A stretch of 64,000 bases of DNA from Pseudomonas protegens (GTDB lineage: Bacteria > Pseudomonadota > Gammaproteobacteria > Pseudomonadales > Pseudomonadaceae): assembly GCF_013407925.2 (NCBI RefSeq), contig NZ_CP060201.1:6309001-6373000 (forward strand), in the 5' to 3' direction. This document shows positions 42,301 through 51,177 of this stretch, one piece after another. Position numbers and translations under genes: made by a program. How positions within the stretch are numbered: the stretch's first letter is position 1; the number at the start of each line of letters is the position of its first letter. Under the pieces are notes generated by a model. It made no database searches. It saw only the letters and a list, made by a program, of their open reading frames with translations, and was not told the DNA's origin.

Positions 42301-42698
42301 CGGCCTGAGAGCCGGCCAGTTTTTCTGGGTTGTTGGGGGTACATATCCATTCCTGCGGGTGCGGCCGCTGGCGGTTTCGCTCTTACAGCGAGTCACTTTT
42401 ACCAAACGCCGTAAAAGTAACCAAAAGGGCTTGCCCCTCCATACGGCCCCTCGCTGGGGCTCGGGGTGCCCGAGCTCCGGCATTGCTCCGGGGGCACGCC
42501 GCCAACCGGCCATCCATGGCCGGGTGGCGGCTAGCTCGGCATCCTTGCCGAGCTGCCCCCTGCGCAACGCCTGCGCTCGGCCTGCTGGGAAGGGGCTTGA
42601 AGATCAAGATCAAAAGCCAGAGCCAAAGCCACGGCAAACGGCGCGCCCGTCCGGGCGGCGCATTTTTCAGTCTTGTTAGAGCAATCAGTTTCTCCTCC
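42301..42698. other. Non-coding conserved Pseudomonas intergenic block
   Basis: No gene is supported here. ACTTTTAC-N8-GTAAAAGT (42395-42418) and the following GTAACCAAAAGGGCTTGCCC are, from memory, part of a repeated intergenic sequence found many times in Pseudomonas genomes. AGCTCGGCATCC...GCCGAGCT adds another hairpin. The frames through it are arginine- and alanine-rich shadows. Confidence 0.5.
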
Positions 42699-42802
42699 GT
42701 AGGAGCCGGCTTGCCGGCGAAGAGGGCGGTCTGGTCGTGCGCGGAGTAAAGACAGGTCAGCGCTGTCCGGCCGGCTGTCTTCGCCGGCAAGCCGGCTCCT
42801 AC
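42699..42802. repeat. REPIN
   Basis: GTAGGAGCCGGCTTGCCGGC and its inverted partner GCCGGCAAGCCGGCTCCTAC enclose a 60-base spacer. It marks the boundary between the accessory region and the pdt-like block. Confidence 0.85.
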
Positions 42803-42947
42803 AACGTTTGCGCGTTCCTCTTGTGAATGAAGCTTTTATGACAAAAGTTCGGTAGCACATGGCCACGCATGTCTTGGGTATGTAACGCGCTTGAGGGGGC
42901 CGCCAGGCCACTTTTTTAAGCCGAGGCGGGACGCCGGGAGTGAGGCT

Positions 42948-43559
42948 ATGGGGACTATGGAACGCTACTCGAAAGTGGGCATGCAGGAGCTGGATCAACG
43001 GCTGTCGAAGATTGTCGAGGCCGCGCGCAAGAAGCCGGTGTCGGTCTATCGCTATGGGGCGCCGTGGGTCTGGATCGTGTCCCAGGATGATTGGCAGGGC
43101 GCCTTGAAGGAGGTGTCGAGCTATATCCCGCCCGGTCATTCGCTGGTGCTGCTGCGTCCGCAGATCGATGAGTTGCTCGATCAGCACGGCGATCTGTTGC
43201 AGGGCCTCAATGCCGAGCCGGGGCTGCTGATTGCGCCGCGCACGGTGGTGCAGATTCTGTTGTTGCAGTTGCTGTACTCGGTGCCAAGCGAGCAGCAGTT
43301 GTATGAGCAGCTCAGCTACAACCTGCTGTTTCGCTGGTTCGTCGGTCTGGATCTGAACCAGAAGGTCTGGGCCTTCAATGTCCTGAGTCGTGACATCGCC
43401 ACCTTGTTGAACGATCCGCGGGCGGTGCGCCTGATCCAGAAAATCATCGGTGAAGTGTTCTGCGGCGCTCTGCTGCAAATGCCCGAGTTCTCGCTGAATT
43501 TTGCGCTGTTGCACACCTGGCTGGCGCGCCACGAAAACACCTCGATCAGCAGCAATTGA
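42948..43559 (+). CDS. phdA: PhdA-like protein: Phd/YefM antitoxin-like domain fused to transposase N-terminal (DUF772-like) domain
   Basis: A 203-residue protein. Residues ~3-55 look like a Phd/YefM antitoxin fold (RYSKVGMQELDQRLSKIVEA, VYRYGAPWVWIVSQDDW). Residues ~95-160 match the IS5-type DUF772 domain (LLYSVPSEQQLYEQLSYNLL, FRWFVGLDLNQKVWAFN) without any DDE catalytic domain. By position before pdtB/exbB2/exbD2 it corresponds to P. aeruginosa PA0691 (PhdA), linked to biofilm and eDNA as I recall. It overlaps the next gene's earliest start. GGGAG precedes the ATG. Confidence 0.7.
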   Translation: MGTMERYSKVGMQELDQRLSKIVEAARKKPVSVYRYGAPWVWIVSQDDWQGALKEVSSYIPPGHSLVLLRPQIDELLDQHGDLLQGLNAEPGLLIAPRTVVQILLLQLLYSVPSEQQLYEQLSYNLLFRWFVGLDLNQKVWAFNVLSRDIATLLNDPRAVRLIQKIIGEVFCGALLQMPEFSLNFALLHTWLARHENTSISSN

Positions 43560-43591
43560 AGCGGCCAAACGCTGTGCAGACGGCGACGGCA

Positions 43592-45268
43592 ATGCGCGTG
43601 TGCGCGCCAATTTTCAGATTTCTAGGGGGCGGTGTGGAGCATCTGGGTAAATCAGGGCGACCCGGCAGTGGCGGGCGCTGGTGGCCGTTGTGCGGCTGGT
43701 TGACGTTGCTGGCGCTGGCGCCAGCGGTGCAGGCCGAGGAGGGTGAGCCGGTGCCGGTCGAAGCCACGGCCGCACCGCGCTTGGTGGACGTCAACGAATA
43801 CTTTGTGCGCGGCAATACCGTGCTCGATGCCCGGGCCATCGAGGAGGCGGTGTACCCATTCCTCGGGCCGCAGAAGGCTCTGGCCGATATCGAAGGCGCC
43901 CGCGATGCGCTGCAGAAGGTCTATCAGGAGCGCGGCTACCAGTCGGTGTTCGTCGAGCTGCCGGAGCAGAAGGTCGAGGACGGCATCGTCTATCTGCAGG
44001 TCAGTGAAACCAAGGTCGGCCGGGTGCGGGTGGTGGGGGCCAAGCATTACTCGCCGGTGGAGATTCGCGATCAGGTGCCGGCGCTGCAAGAAGGCCAGGT
44101 GCCGGACTTTGCCACGGTGCAAAGCCAGCTGGCCGTGCTCAATCGCGGCGCCGGGCGCCAGGTCATGCCGCTGGTGCGCGAAGGCCAGCGCCCGGGGACC
44201 ATGGATGTGGACCTGCAAGTGGAAGACCAGAACCCCTGGCACGCCAGCGTCGGCCTGAACAACGATTACAGCGCCGACACCGAGAAGCTGCGCACGGTGG
44301 TCAATGTCGGCTACGACAACCTCTGGCAGTTGGGCCACAGCATTTCCCTGACCTATTTCACCGCGCCCCAGGACACCGACAACGCTAAGGTCTGGTCCGG
44401 TTCCTACACCGCGCCGCTGAGCGAGCGCTGGGCCCTGCAGTTCTCCGGTTACCAGTCCGACAGCAACATCGCCACCATCGGTGGCAGCAATGTGCTGGGC
44501 AAGGGCCATTCCTACGGGGTGTCGGCGATCTACACCTTGCCCGCGGCCGGCAACTGGGCCAACTCGCTGTCGGTGGGCGTGGACTTCAAGGACTTCGACG
44601 AAGAGATGCGCTTTGGCCGCAGCAGCGACCAGATTCCGCTGAAGTACGCGCCAGTGACCTTTGGCTACAACGGCTACCGCTACAGCGAAAAATCCCAGCT
44701 CGGCCTGGGCCTGAACCTGATCGTCGGCACCCGGCGCTTCTTCGGCTACGGCAGCGACGCCGAGGAGTTCCACTACAAGCGCGACGAGGCCAGCGCCAGT
44801 TTCTCGGTGCTCAAGGGCGACCTGAATTTCACCTACACCTTCGCCAACGACTGGCAGTCGGCGTCCAAGACCGCCTTCCAGCTGGCCTCGGGGCCTTTGG
44901 TGTCCAACGAGCAGTATTCCGCCGGTGGCGCTACGTCGGTGCGCGGCTATCTGGCCGCCGAGCGCACCGGGGACGAGGGCTACCTGTTTTCCCAGGAGCT
45001 GCGCACGCCGTCTTTGGCCAAGTTCCTCGGCAGCTATGTGCAGGAGTGGCGTTTCTACGCCTTTGCCGAAGGCGCGCACCTGTCGCTGCACGAGCCGCTG
45101 CCCGAGCAGGAAGACCAATACAGCCTGGCCAGCGTTGGCCTCGGCACCCGCGCCAGTTTGAGCAAGTGGCTGTCCGGCAGCCTCGACTGGGGCTACCCGC
45201 TCAAAGACGGCCCCAACACCCAGAAATACGACCCGCGCCTGCACTTCAGTGTGCAAGCGACGTTCTGA
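43592..45268 (+). CDS. pdtB: TpsB-family outer-membrane transporter (PdtB/ShlB-like)
   Basis: A two-partner secretion transporter of about 558 residues. A signal peptide (LCGWLTLLALAPAVQA) is followed by a POTRA domain (NEYFVRGNTVLDARAIEEAV, then YQSVFVELPEQKVEDGIVYL and VSETKVGRVRVVGAKHYSP). A 16-strand barrel carries the L6 hairpin motif VRGYLAAERTGDEG. The barrel ends HFSVQATF with the terminal Phe typical of Omp85/TpsB. Start codons at 43556 (TTG), 43592 (ATG) and 43634 (GTG, AGGGGG nearby) are all possible. It should export a TpsA exoprotein, but none is encoded nearby. It is co-transcribed with an ExbB-ExbD-TonB set, as in the P. aeruginosa pdt locus. Confidence 0.85.
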   Translation: MRVCAPIFRFLGGGVEHLGKSGRPGSGGRWWPLCGWLTLLALAPAVQAEEGEPVPVEATAAPRLVDVNEYFVRGNTVLDARAIEEAVYPFLGPQKALADIEGARDALQKVYQERGYQSVFVELPEQKVEDGIVYLQVSETKVGRVRVVGAKHYSPVEIRDQVPALQEGQVPDFATVQSQLAVLNRGAGRQVMPLVREGQRPGTMDVDLQVEDQNPWHASVGLNNDYSADTEKLRTVVNVGYDNLWQLGHSISLTYFTAPQDTDNAKVWSGSYTAPLSERWALQFSGYQSDSNIATIGGSNVLGKGHSYGVSAIYTLPAAGNWANSLSVGVDFKDFDEEMRFGRSSDQIPLKYAPVTFGYNGYRYSEKSQLGLGLNLIVGTRRFFGYGSDAEEFHYKRDEASASFSVLKGDLNFTYTFANDWQSASKTAFQLASGPLVSNEQYSAGGATSVRGYLAAERTGDEGYLFSQELRTPSLAKFLGSYVQEWRFYAFAEGAHLSLHEPLPEQEDQYSLASVGLGTRASLSKWLSGSLDWGYPLKDGPNTQKYDPRLHFSVQATF

Positions 45269-45287
45269 CTTTACGGAGACCCTTCCC

Positions 45288-47105
45288 ATGCAACGCTTAT
45301 TCCTGAGCCTGTTGATCTGCCTGGGCTTCGTGCTCCCGGCCACGGCCCATGCCTGGTGGCAGGACGACTGGCATTACCGCAAGCAGATCAGCGTGGACAC
45401 CACGCCCCAAGGCGCCGCCATCAACGAGGCCCTGGGCCGTACCGCGCTGCTGGTGCGCCTGCACACCGGCAACTTCACCTTCGACGGGGTCAAGGAAGAC
45501 GGCGCCGACCTGCGCTTTGTCGCCGCCGATGACAAGACCGTGCTCAATCACCAGATCGAAAGCTTCGACCCGCTGATGGGCATGGCGCTGATCTGGGTCG
45601 ATGTGCCCAAGGTCGAAGGCGGCCAGCGCCAGGACATCTGGATGTACTACGGCAACCAGAAGGCCCCGAGCACCGCCAATGGCCAGCTGACCTTCGACCC
45701 CAGCTACACCGCGATCTACCACTTCGACGGTAGCAACGGCACGCCGGCCAAAGACACCACGGCCTACGGCAACACCGCGCAGAACGCCACCGGCGCGGCG
45801 ATTGACGGGGTCATCGGCCGCGCCTTGCAGTTCAGCGGCCAGCCGCTGCTGCTGCCGGCCAGCCCGTCGCTGCAGCACAACGCCGGCGGCGCCTTCAGCT
45901 TCAGCGCCTGGGTGCGCCTGGATCAGGCCAGCGGCGAACAACTGCTGCTGGCCCGCCGCGAAGGCGCCGGCAGCTTGCTGATCGGCATCAACCAGGGCAT
46001 GCCCTTCGTCGAAGTGGACGGCCAGCGCGCCGCCTCCACCCAGCCGCTGAACCCGGGGCAGTGGCAGCACCTGGCCCTGAGCGGCGAGGGCAGCCGGCTG
46101 GCGCTGTACGTCAATGGCCGGGAAACCGCGAGCCTGGCCCAGGCCATTCCGACCTTCAATTCGGTCATGGCCATCGGTGCCGATTTGCCCGCGGTCGCCG
46201 GGGCCGAGGCCAGCCACTTCCTGCCATTCACCGGCGCCCTGGACGAGCTGCGCCTGTCCAAGGTGGCGCGTCCGGCGGCATTGATCCTGGCCGATGCCAG
46301 CGCCCAGGGCGCCGAGTCGAAGCTGGTGGTCTATGGCGTCGATGAAGAGCAGTCGGGTTTTGGTTTCGGCAGCCTGGGCTTCCTGCTCAAGGCGGTGCCG
46401 GTGGATGCCTGGGTGATCATCCTGGTGCTGGTGGGGATGATGATCCAGTCCTGGGTGATCATGCTGCGCAAGAACCGCATGGTCGGCCGGGTCAGCGCTG
46501 CCAATGCGCTGTTCCGCGAGCAGTTCGCCAAGGTCGGCACGCGCCTGGAGATGTTCGCCGACGATCAGGTCCTGGCCAGTCGCCTGGAGCATTCCTCGCT
46601 GTGGCGCCTGTACCTGGTGGCGGTGAAGGAGATCCGCACCCGCCGCGAGCAGGGCGCCGATACCTCCTCGGTGTCGGCGGCCACCATTGAGGCCATCCGC
46701 TGCTCCATGGACGGGGTGCGCACCCGGGAAAACCAGCAACTGAGTTCCAAGCTCTCGACCCTGTCCAACGCCATCGCCGGCGGCCCCTACATCGGCCTGT
46801 TGGGCACGGTGCTGGGGATCATGGTGGTGTTCCTCGGCACCGCCATGGCCGGTGACGTCAACATCAATGCGATCGCCCCGGGCATGGCCGCGGCCTTGAT
46901 GGCCACCGCCATGGGCCTGTTCGTCGCGATTCCGGCGCTGTTTGGCTACAACCGCCTGATCACCCGCAACAAGGAAGTCGGCGCCGACATGCGGGTGTTC
47001 GTCGACGAGTTCATCACCCGGCTGGCGGAGCTGCATGGCGAGAGCCAGCACAGCGAGAACGCCCACTGGCGGGTCAGTCACAGCAACGCGTCGGTTCCGG
47101 CCTGA
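45288..47105 (+). CDS. exbB: ExbB/TolQ-family proton channel subunit with DUF2341 and LamG-like ectodomain
   Basis: A 605-residue protein. The order is: signal peptide (MQRLFLSLLICLGFVLPATA), a DUF2341 domain with WWQDDWHYRKQISVDTT and QDIWMYYGNQKAP, and a concanavalin/LamG-like domain ~160-340 (YHFDGSNGTPAKDTTAYGNT, FSFSAWVRLDQASGEQ). A membrane helix follows at ~378 (AWVIILVLVGMMIQSWVIML), then the MotA/TolQ/ExbB domain with GGPYIGLLGTVLGIMVVFLG and APGMAAALMATAMGLFVAIP. Normal ExbB lacks the ectodomain. It probably energises a TonB that contacts the neighbouring outer-membrane proteins, with the lectin-like part sensing glycans; that is an inference. Confidence 0.85.
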   Translation: MQRLFLSLLICLGFVLPATAHAWWQDDWHYRKQISVDTTPQGAAINEALGRTALLVRLHTGNFTFDGVKEDGADLRFVAADDKTVLNHQIESFDPLMGMALIWVDVPKVEGGQRQDIWMYYGNQKAPSTANGQLTFDPSYTAIYHFDGSNGTPAKDTTAYGNTAQNATGAAIDGVIGRALQFSGQPLLLPASPSLQHNAGGAFSFSAWVRLDQASGEQLLLARREGAGSLLIGINQGMPFVEVDGQRAASTQPLNPGQWQHLALSGEGSRLALYVNGRETASLAQAIPTFNSVMAIGADLPAVAGAEASHFLPFTGALDELRLSKVARPAALILADASAQGAESKLVVYGVDEEQSGFGFGSLGFLLKAVPVDAWVIILVLVGMMIQSWVIMLRKNRMVGRVSAANALFREQFAKVGTRLEMFADDQVLASRLEHSSLWRLYLVAVKEIRTRREQGADTSSVSAATIEAIRCSMDGVRTRENQQLSSKLSTLSNAIAGGPYIGLLGTVLGIMVVFLGTAMAGDVNINAIAPGMAAALMATAMGLFVAIPALFGYNRLITRNKEVGADMRVFVDEFITRLAELHGESQHSENAHWRVSHSNASVPA

Positions 47106-47116
47106 GGAGAACTGCC

Positions 47117-47542
47117 ATGGCTTCCGTAAACGCCTCCCATGACGACGAAGACGACGCCGCTGTCGACAGCATCAACATCACGCCCCTGGTGGACGTGCTG
47201 ATGGTGGTGCTGGTGATGTTCATCCTCACCGCCACCGCCCAGGTCTCGGGCATCCAGATCCACCTGCCCAAGGCCAGCGCCTCGGTGTCGCTGTCCGAGG
47301 CCAAGACCAAGGCCATTTCGGTGAACGACGGCGGCCAGGTGTTCCTCGATGCCTACCCGGTGACCCTGGGCGAGCTGGAAGAGCGTCTGCGCATCGAGAA
47401 GGCGCAGAACCCGGACTTCCCGATCATCGTCCGTGGCGATGCCACGGTGCAGTACCAGAAGGTCATCGAAGTCCTCGACCTGCTGCGCCGCCTGGAGTTG
47501 TCCCAGGTCGGCCTGGTCACCGGCAAATCGAGCCAGGGCTGA
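47117..47542 (+). CDS. exbD: ExbD/TolR-family biopolymer transport protein
   Basis: A 141-residue ExbD. The single helix SINITPLVDVLMVVLVMFIL contains the conserved Asp needed for proton use (P-L-V-D). A periplasmic domain follows with IQIHLPKASASVSLSEAK and a C-terminal VIEVLDLLRRLELSQVGLVT. It lies 11 bp after exbB and 3 bp before the TonB-like gene. Confidence 0.9.
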   Translation: MASVNASHDDEDDAAVDSINITPLVDVLMVVLVMFILTATAQVSGIQIHLPKASASVSLSEAKTKAISVNDGGQVFLDAYPVTLGELEERLRIEKAQNPDFPIIVRGDATVQYQKVIEVLDLLRRLELSQVGLVTGKSSQG

Positions 47543-47545
47543 GCC

Positions 47546-48262
47546 ATGACCGCACAACAACCGATCGAACTGCCGCCGGTGCAGCACAAGCCGCGCGCCG
47601 TGCGCCTGCTGAAGTGGGGCGCCGGGCTGCTGCTGGGGGCCGTGGCCGCCTGGCTGCTGTGGCAGTGGGCCAATGACATGGCCGGGGTGCGCCGCGAAGC
47701 GCCGAAGGTGCCGACCATCATCCCGCTGCCGCCTCCGCCGCCACCCCCACCGCCGCCTCCGGAGAAGCCCAAGGAGCCGGAGCCCGTGGAAGAAAAGGTG
47801 CCGGAGCCCGAGCCCACGCCGACCCCCGAGGAGGTCAAGCCGGAGGAGGAGGCCCCGCCATCGCCGGCGGACGATCTGGCCAACCCGATGCAGATCGACG
47901 GCGACGCCCAGTCCGGCAACGACGGCTTCAATGTCGGCGCCGGCAAGGGTGGCGGCATGGCTGGCGCCGGTGGCGGCGGGCTGGGCACCGGCACCTACAA
48001 ACAGTACCTGGCGGCGACCTTTCAACGGGTGCTGCGCGAGGACCCGGAGCTGCGCAAGAAGGCCTATGCGCTGCAGGTGGACCTGTGGCTCGGCGCCGAC
48101 GGCCAAGTGACCCGTGCCGAACTGGCCGGCTCCAGCGGCAACCCCGAGACCGACCAGCAGGTGCTGGCGGCGCTGCGGGCCACGCCGCGCCTGAAAGAAC
48201 GTATGCCGGCGTCCCTGACCTTGCCGGTGCGCCTGTCCCTCAAGGGCCGGCGCCCGGAATGA
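47546..48262 (+). CDS. TonB-family energy transducer
   Basis: A 238-residue TonB protein. A cytoplasmic head and an N-terminal helix (LLKWGAGLLLGAVAAWLLWQ) come first. A periplasmic linker has a run of 11 prolines and Glu-Pro repeats (PEKPKEPEPVEEKVPEPEPT), then a Gly-rich segment. The C-terminal domain (YALQVDLWLGADGQVTRAEL, TLPVRLSLKGRRPE) binds TonB boxes. It is dedicated to this cluster by position; its receptor may be encoded in trans. Confidence 0.85.
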   Translation: MTAQQPIELPPVQHKPRAVRLLKWGAGLLLGAVAAWLLWQWANDMAGVRREAPKVPTIIPLPPPPPPPPPPPEKPKEPEPVEEKVPEPEPTPTPEEVKPEEEAPPSPADDLANPMQIDGDAQSGNDGFNVGAGKGGGMAGAGGGGLGTGTYKQYLAATFQRVLREDPELRKKAYALQVDLWLGADGQVTRAELAGSSGNPETDQQVLAALRATPRLKERMPASLTLPVRLSLKGRRPE

Positions 48263-48302
48263 GCGAACCCCTATTTGCAGTTTCTACAGGAGTTGTGTGC
48301 AG

Positions 48303-50006
48303 ATGATTTCCACCGTGAATCGATTGACCCTGGCGCTCGGCATGGTCGCCCTGACCCTGGCCGGACAGGCCTCGGCCGCCGCGGCCGCGCCTTCGGAGAA
48401 CGCCACGATCAACCTGATCCGTCTGTTGGTGCAGCAGGGGGTACTGCCGCAGGCCAAGGCCGAGGCGCTGATTGCCCAGGCCGAGCAGGAGGCCCAACAG
48501 GCCCGGCAGGCCAGCGCCGCTACCGTCGTGGCGGCCCCTGGCCCCACGGCGGCGCCGGGGGATGTGCGGGTGCAATACGTGCCGGCGATCGTTCGCGAGC
48601 AGATCCGCGATCAGGTCAAGGCCGAGGTCATGGCCACCGCCAAGCAGGAGAACTGGGCCCAGCCCAACACCTTTCCGGACTGGGTGTCGCGCATCAGCTT
48701 TGACGGCGACATCCGCCTGCGCGAGGAATCGCGGTTCTTTGCCGACAACAACAGCAACGAGATCGTCGACTACGCCAAGCTCAACGACAGCGGCCCCTAC
48801 GACGTCAACAAGGACACCAACAGCAAGCTGCCGCCGCTGCTCAACAGCCGCGAAGACCGCGACAACCTGTTCCGCCTGCGCGCGCGCCTGGGGATGAAGG
48901 CGGTGATCTCGCCGGAATGGACCGCCGGCATCCGCATCGGCACCGGCTCGGACAACAACCCGGTGTCCACCACCCAGACCCTGGGCGGCGGCTTTGGCAA
49001 GAAGGACATCTGGCTCGACCAGGGCTACCTGACCTGGAAGGCCAGGCAGGACCTGACCCTGACCGGCGGGCGTTTCGCCAACCCGTTCTATTCCACCGAC
49101 ATGCTGTATTCCAACGACCTGAACTTCGACGGCGTGGCGGCGCTGTTCAACCACAAGCTCAGCAGCGACTGGGGTCTGTTTGGCACCCTCGGCGTGTTCC
49201 CGGTGGAGTACACCAACGACACCGCCACCAGCAACGGATTCGACAAGAACGAGAGCGACACCAAGTGGCTGTTCGGCGGGCAGATCGGCGCCAACTGGAA
49301 GATCAACCGCAGCAACAGCCTCAAGGGCGCCTTGGCCTACTACCGCTTCGACGACATCGAAGGCCAGCGCTCCAGTCCCTGCGCGCCCTGGGCCGGGGCT
49401 CCGGGCTGCGACACCGACGGCTCACGCGTGGCCTTCATGCAGAAGGGCAACAGCGTGTTCCTGCTGCGCGACATCACCCCCAACCCGGCCACGCCGGGCC
49501 TGACCCCGCAGCCGCAGTTCGTCGGCCTGGCCTCGAAGTTCGACGTGCTCGACCTGAACCTGGCCTGGGACACCGAGCTGCCGGACGACCTGCGCCTGCG
49601 CAGCCAGACCAACTTCATCCGCAACCTGGCCTACGACAAGGGCGAGATGCTCAAGCGCAGCGAGGGCGAGATCGTCAACAACATCAACCGCAACGGCCAG
49701 TTCGAAAGTGGCGGCAACGCGCTGCTGGTGCAGTTCACCCTGGGCAACGCCCTGGAGATGAAGAAGTCCGGCGATTGGAACCTGCTGGCCGGTTACAAGT
49801 ACATCCAGCCCGATGCCTTGCCGGACGGTTTCAACGATTCCTCGTTCCATCTGGGGGGCACCAACGCCAAGGGCTATTTCGTCGGCGGCAACTACGGCAT
49901 CGACAAGAACATCTACGCCACGGCCCGCTACATGAGCGCCTCGGAAGTCTACGGGCCGCGTTATGAAGTCGACGTCATGCAGCTTGAACTCAACACGCGC
50001 TTCTAA
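48303..50006 (+). CDS. Putative outer-membrane porin
   Basis: A 567-residue beta-barrel protein of the putative-porin type. The signal peptide is MISTVNRLTLALGMVALTLA with GQASA. A helical/coiled N-terminal segment (QAKAEALIAQAEQEAQQARQ) follows, then a barrel with RISFDGDIRLREESRFFADN, WLDQGYLTWKARQDLTLTGG and a C-terminal DVMQLELNTRF ending in Phe. AGGAG precedes the ATG by 10 bases. It is the fifth gene of the pdt-like operon, in the PA0696 position. The role is not known. Confidence 0.8.
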   Translation: MISTVNRLTLALGMVALTLAGQASAAAAAPSENATINLIRLLVQQGVLPQAKAEALIAQAEQEAQQARQASAATVVAAPGPTAAPGDVRVQYVPAIVREQIRDQVKAEVMATAKQENWAQPNTFPDWVSRISFDGDIRLREESRFFADNNSNEIVDYAKLNDSGPYDVNKDTNSKLPPLLNSREDRDNLFRLRARLGMKAVISPEWTAGIRIGTGSDNNPVSTTQTLGGGFGKKDIWLDQGYLTWKARQDLTLTGGRFANPFYSTDMLYSNDLNFDGVAALFNHKLSSDWGLFGTLGVFPVEYTNDTATSNGFDKNESDTKWLFGGQIGANWKINRSNSLKGALAYYRFDDIEGQRSSPCAPWAGAPGCDTDGSRVAFMQKGNSVFLLRDITPNPATPGLTPQPQFVGLASKFDVLDLNLAWDTELPDDLRLRSQTNFIRNLAYDKGEMLKRSEGEIVNNINRNGQFESGGNALLVQFTLGNALEMKKSGDWNLLAGYKYIQPDALPDGFNDSSFHLGGTNAKGYFVGGNYGIDKNIYATARYMSASEVYGPRYEVDVMQLELNTRF

Positions 50007-50023
50007 GCATCAGGAGGAAGGTT

Positions 50024-50671
50024 ATGAACAGCCGAGCGAGGGCAGGGGCGGTCAGCCTGTTAGTGGCCTGGGGCGTGCTGGCCAGCGCCAGCGCTAGCGC
50101 CGAAGGCATGGAGGAGCGCCTGCGCACCCAGTTGCGCAGCACCACCCAGCAGTTGCAGGCCCTGCAAAGCGAGCAGGCCCAGGCCGCGGCGGCGCGGATC
50201 GCCGCCGAGAACGCGGCCAAGCAAGCCCAGGCCGAGGTCAAGCAACTGAGCGCCGAGCTGGCCAAGACCCGCGGCGTGGCCGAGCAACTGGCCGGCCAGC
50301 AACAGAACCTGCAAAGCCAGGCCCAAGCCCAGGCCGCAGCCAGCAGCGAGCAGTTGGGCAAGTTCAAGAAAGCCTACGAGGACCTGTTGGTGCTGGCCCG
50401 GGGCAAGGAAGCCGAGCGGGCGAAATTGCAGGCGCAATTGAGCGAACGTGACACACAAGTGCAGCAATGCGCGGTCAAGAATCAACAGATGTACGGCGTC
50501 GCCAAACAGATTCTGGCGGCCTACGAAAAGATCGATGTGGCTGAGCTGGTGAAAATCCGTCAGCCCTTCGCCGGCAGCGCCCGGGTCAAGTTCGAGGAAC
50601 TGGCCCAGGGCTTTGGCGACGAGCTTTACCAGACCCAGTTCGACGCCCCGCAGGCGGCGAGCGCCCACTGA
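50024..50671 (+). CDS. Periplasmic coiled-coil protein
   Basis: A 215-residue exported protein. The signal peptide (SLLVAWGVLASASASA) is followed by a coiled coil at ~30-150 rich in Gln/Ala/Glu (LRSTTQQLQALQSEQAQAAA, AEQLAGQQQNLQSQAQAQAA). A Cys lies at TQVQQCAVKNQQM, and the C-terminal IRQPFAGSARVKFEELAQGF is compact. By position it matches PA0697. It could scaffold the cell-surface complex; function is unknown. Confidence 0.65.
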   Translation: MNSRARAGAVSLLVAWGVLASASASAEGMEERLRTQLRSTTQQLQALQSEQAQAAAARIAAENAAKQAQAEVKQLSAELAKTRGVAEQLAGQQQNLQSQAQAQAAASSEQLGKFKKAYEDLLVLARGKEAERAKLQAQLSERDTQVQQCAVKNQQMYGVAKQILAAYEKIDVAELVKIRQPFAGSARVKFEELAQGFGDELYQTQFDAPQAASAH

Positions 50672-50685
50672 TCACCAGGGAAGAG

Positions 50686-51177
50686 ATGACCATGACTTTG
50701 ATTACCAGCGTCACCACCGACAGCCTCACCGACCTGCTGCAAGGCGCCGGCTACCGGGTCAACCAGACCGAACAGAACGGCATCGTGCAACTGCTCAGCG
50801 CCAGCCAGGGCATCGGCTACGCCGTGCGTTTCGGCAACCCGGGCAGCGAGGCCGGGCACTACGTGGACTTCACCTACAGCTGCGCCTTGCGGGTGCAGGG
50901 TGAGCTGCCGGCGGGGCTGGCGCAATTGTGGAACGCATCGCGGCGCTTTGCCCGGCTGTCGCTGCAGGGCGAATTCCTGGTGATGGAGATGGACGTGGTG
51001 GTGGCCGGGGTCGGCGAGACTCACCTGCGCAGCCAACTGGAACTGTGGGACCGGCTGTTGCAGGAGTTCATCGTTTACCTGCGCGAATACAGCCAGCAGG
51101 CGGCGCGCTTGCAGGAGCAGGTCGAGCAGCCTCAGACGTCGGTGGAGCAACCCCGTGAAGAGGCGGTGAGCCTGTGA
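50686..51177 (+). CDS. YbjN-domain protein
   Basis: A 163-residue protein with a YbjN-type (CesT/secretion-chaperone-like) fold: LTDLLQGAGYRVNQTEQNGI, YAVRFGNPGSEAGHYVDFTY and WNASRRFARLSLQGEFLVME. The C-terminus is Gln/Glu-rich. The fold suggests a chaperone or partner-binding role in this exoprotein-linked operon. It overlaps the PpiC gene start by 4 bp (GTGA). Confidence 0.65.
   Translation: MTMTLITSVTTDSLTDLLQGAGYRVNQTEQNGIVQLLSASQGIGYAVRFGNPGSEAGHYVDFTYSCALRVQGELPAGLAQLWNASRRFARLSLQGEFLVMEMDVVVAGVGETHLRSQLELWDRLLQEFIVYLREYSQQAARLQEQVEQPQTSVEQPREEAVSL

Noticed and set aside
42330..42749. Several 80-140 residue frames in the gap before phdA
   Set aside because: They run through dispersed non-coding repeats and a REPIN and encode Arg/Ala/Pro-rich sequences without ribosome sites.
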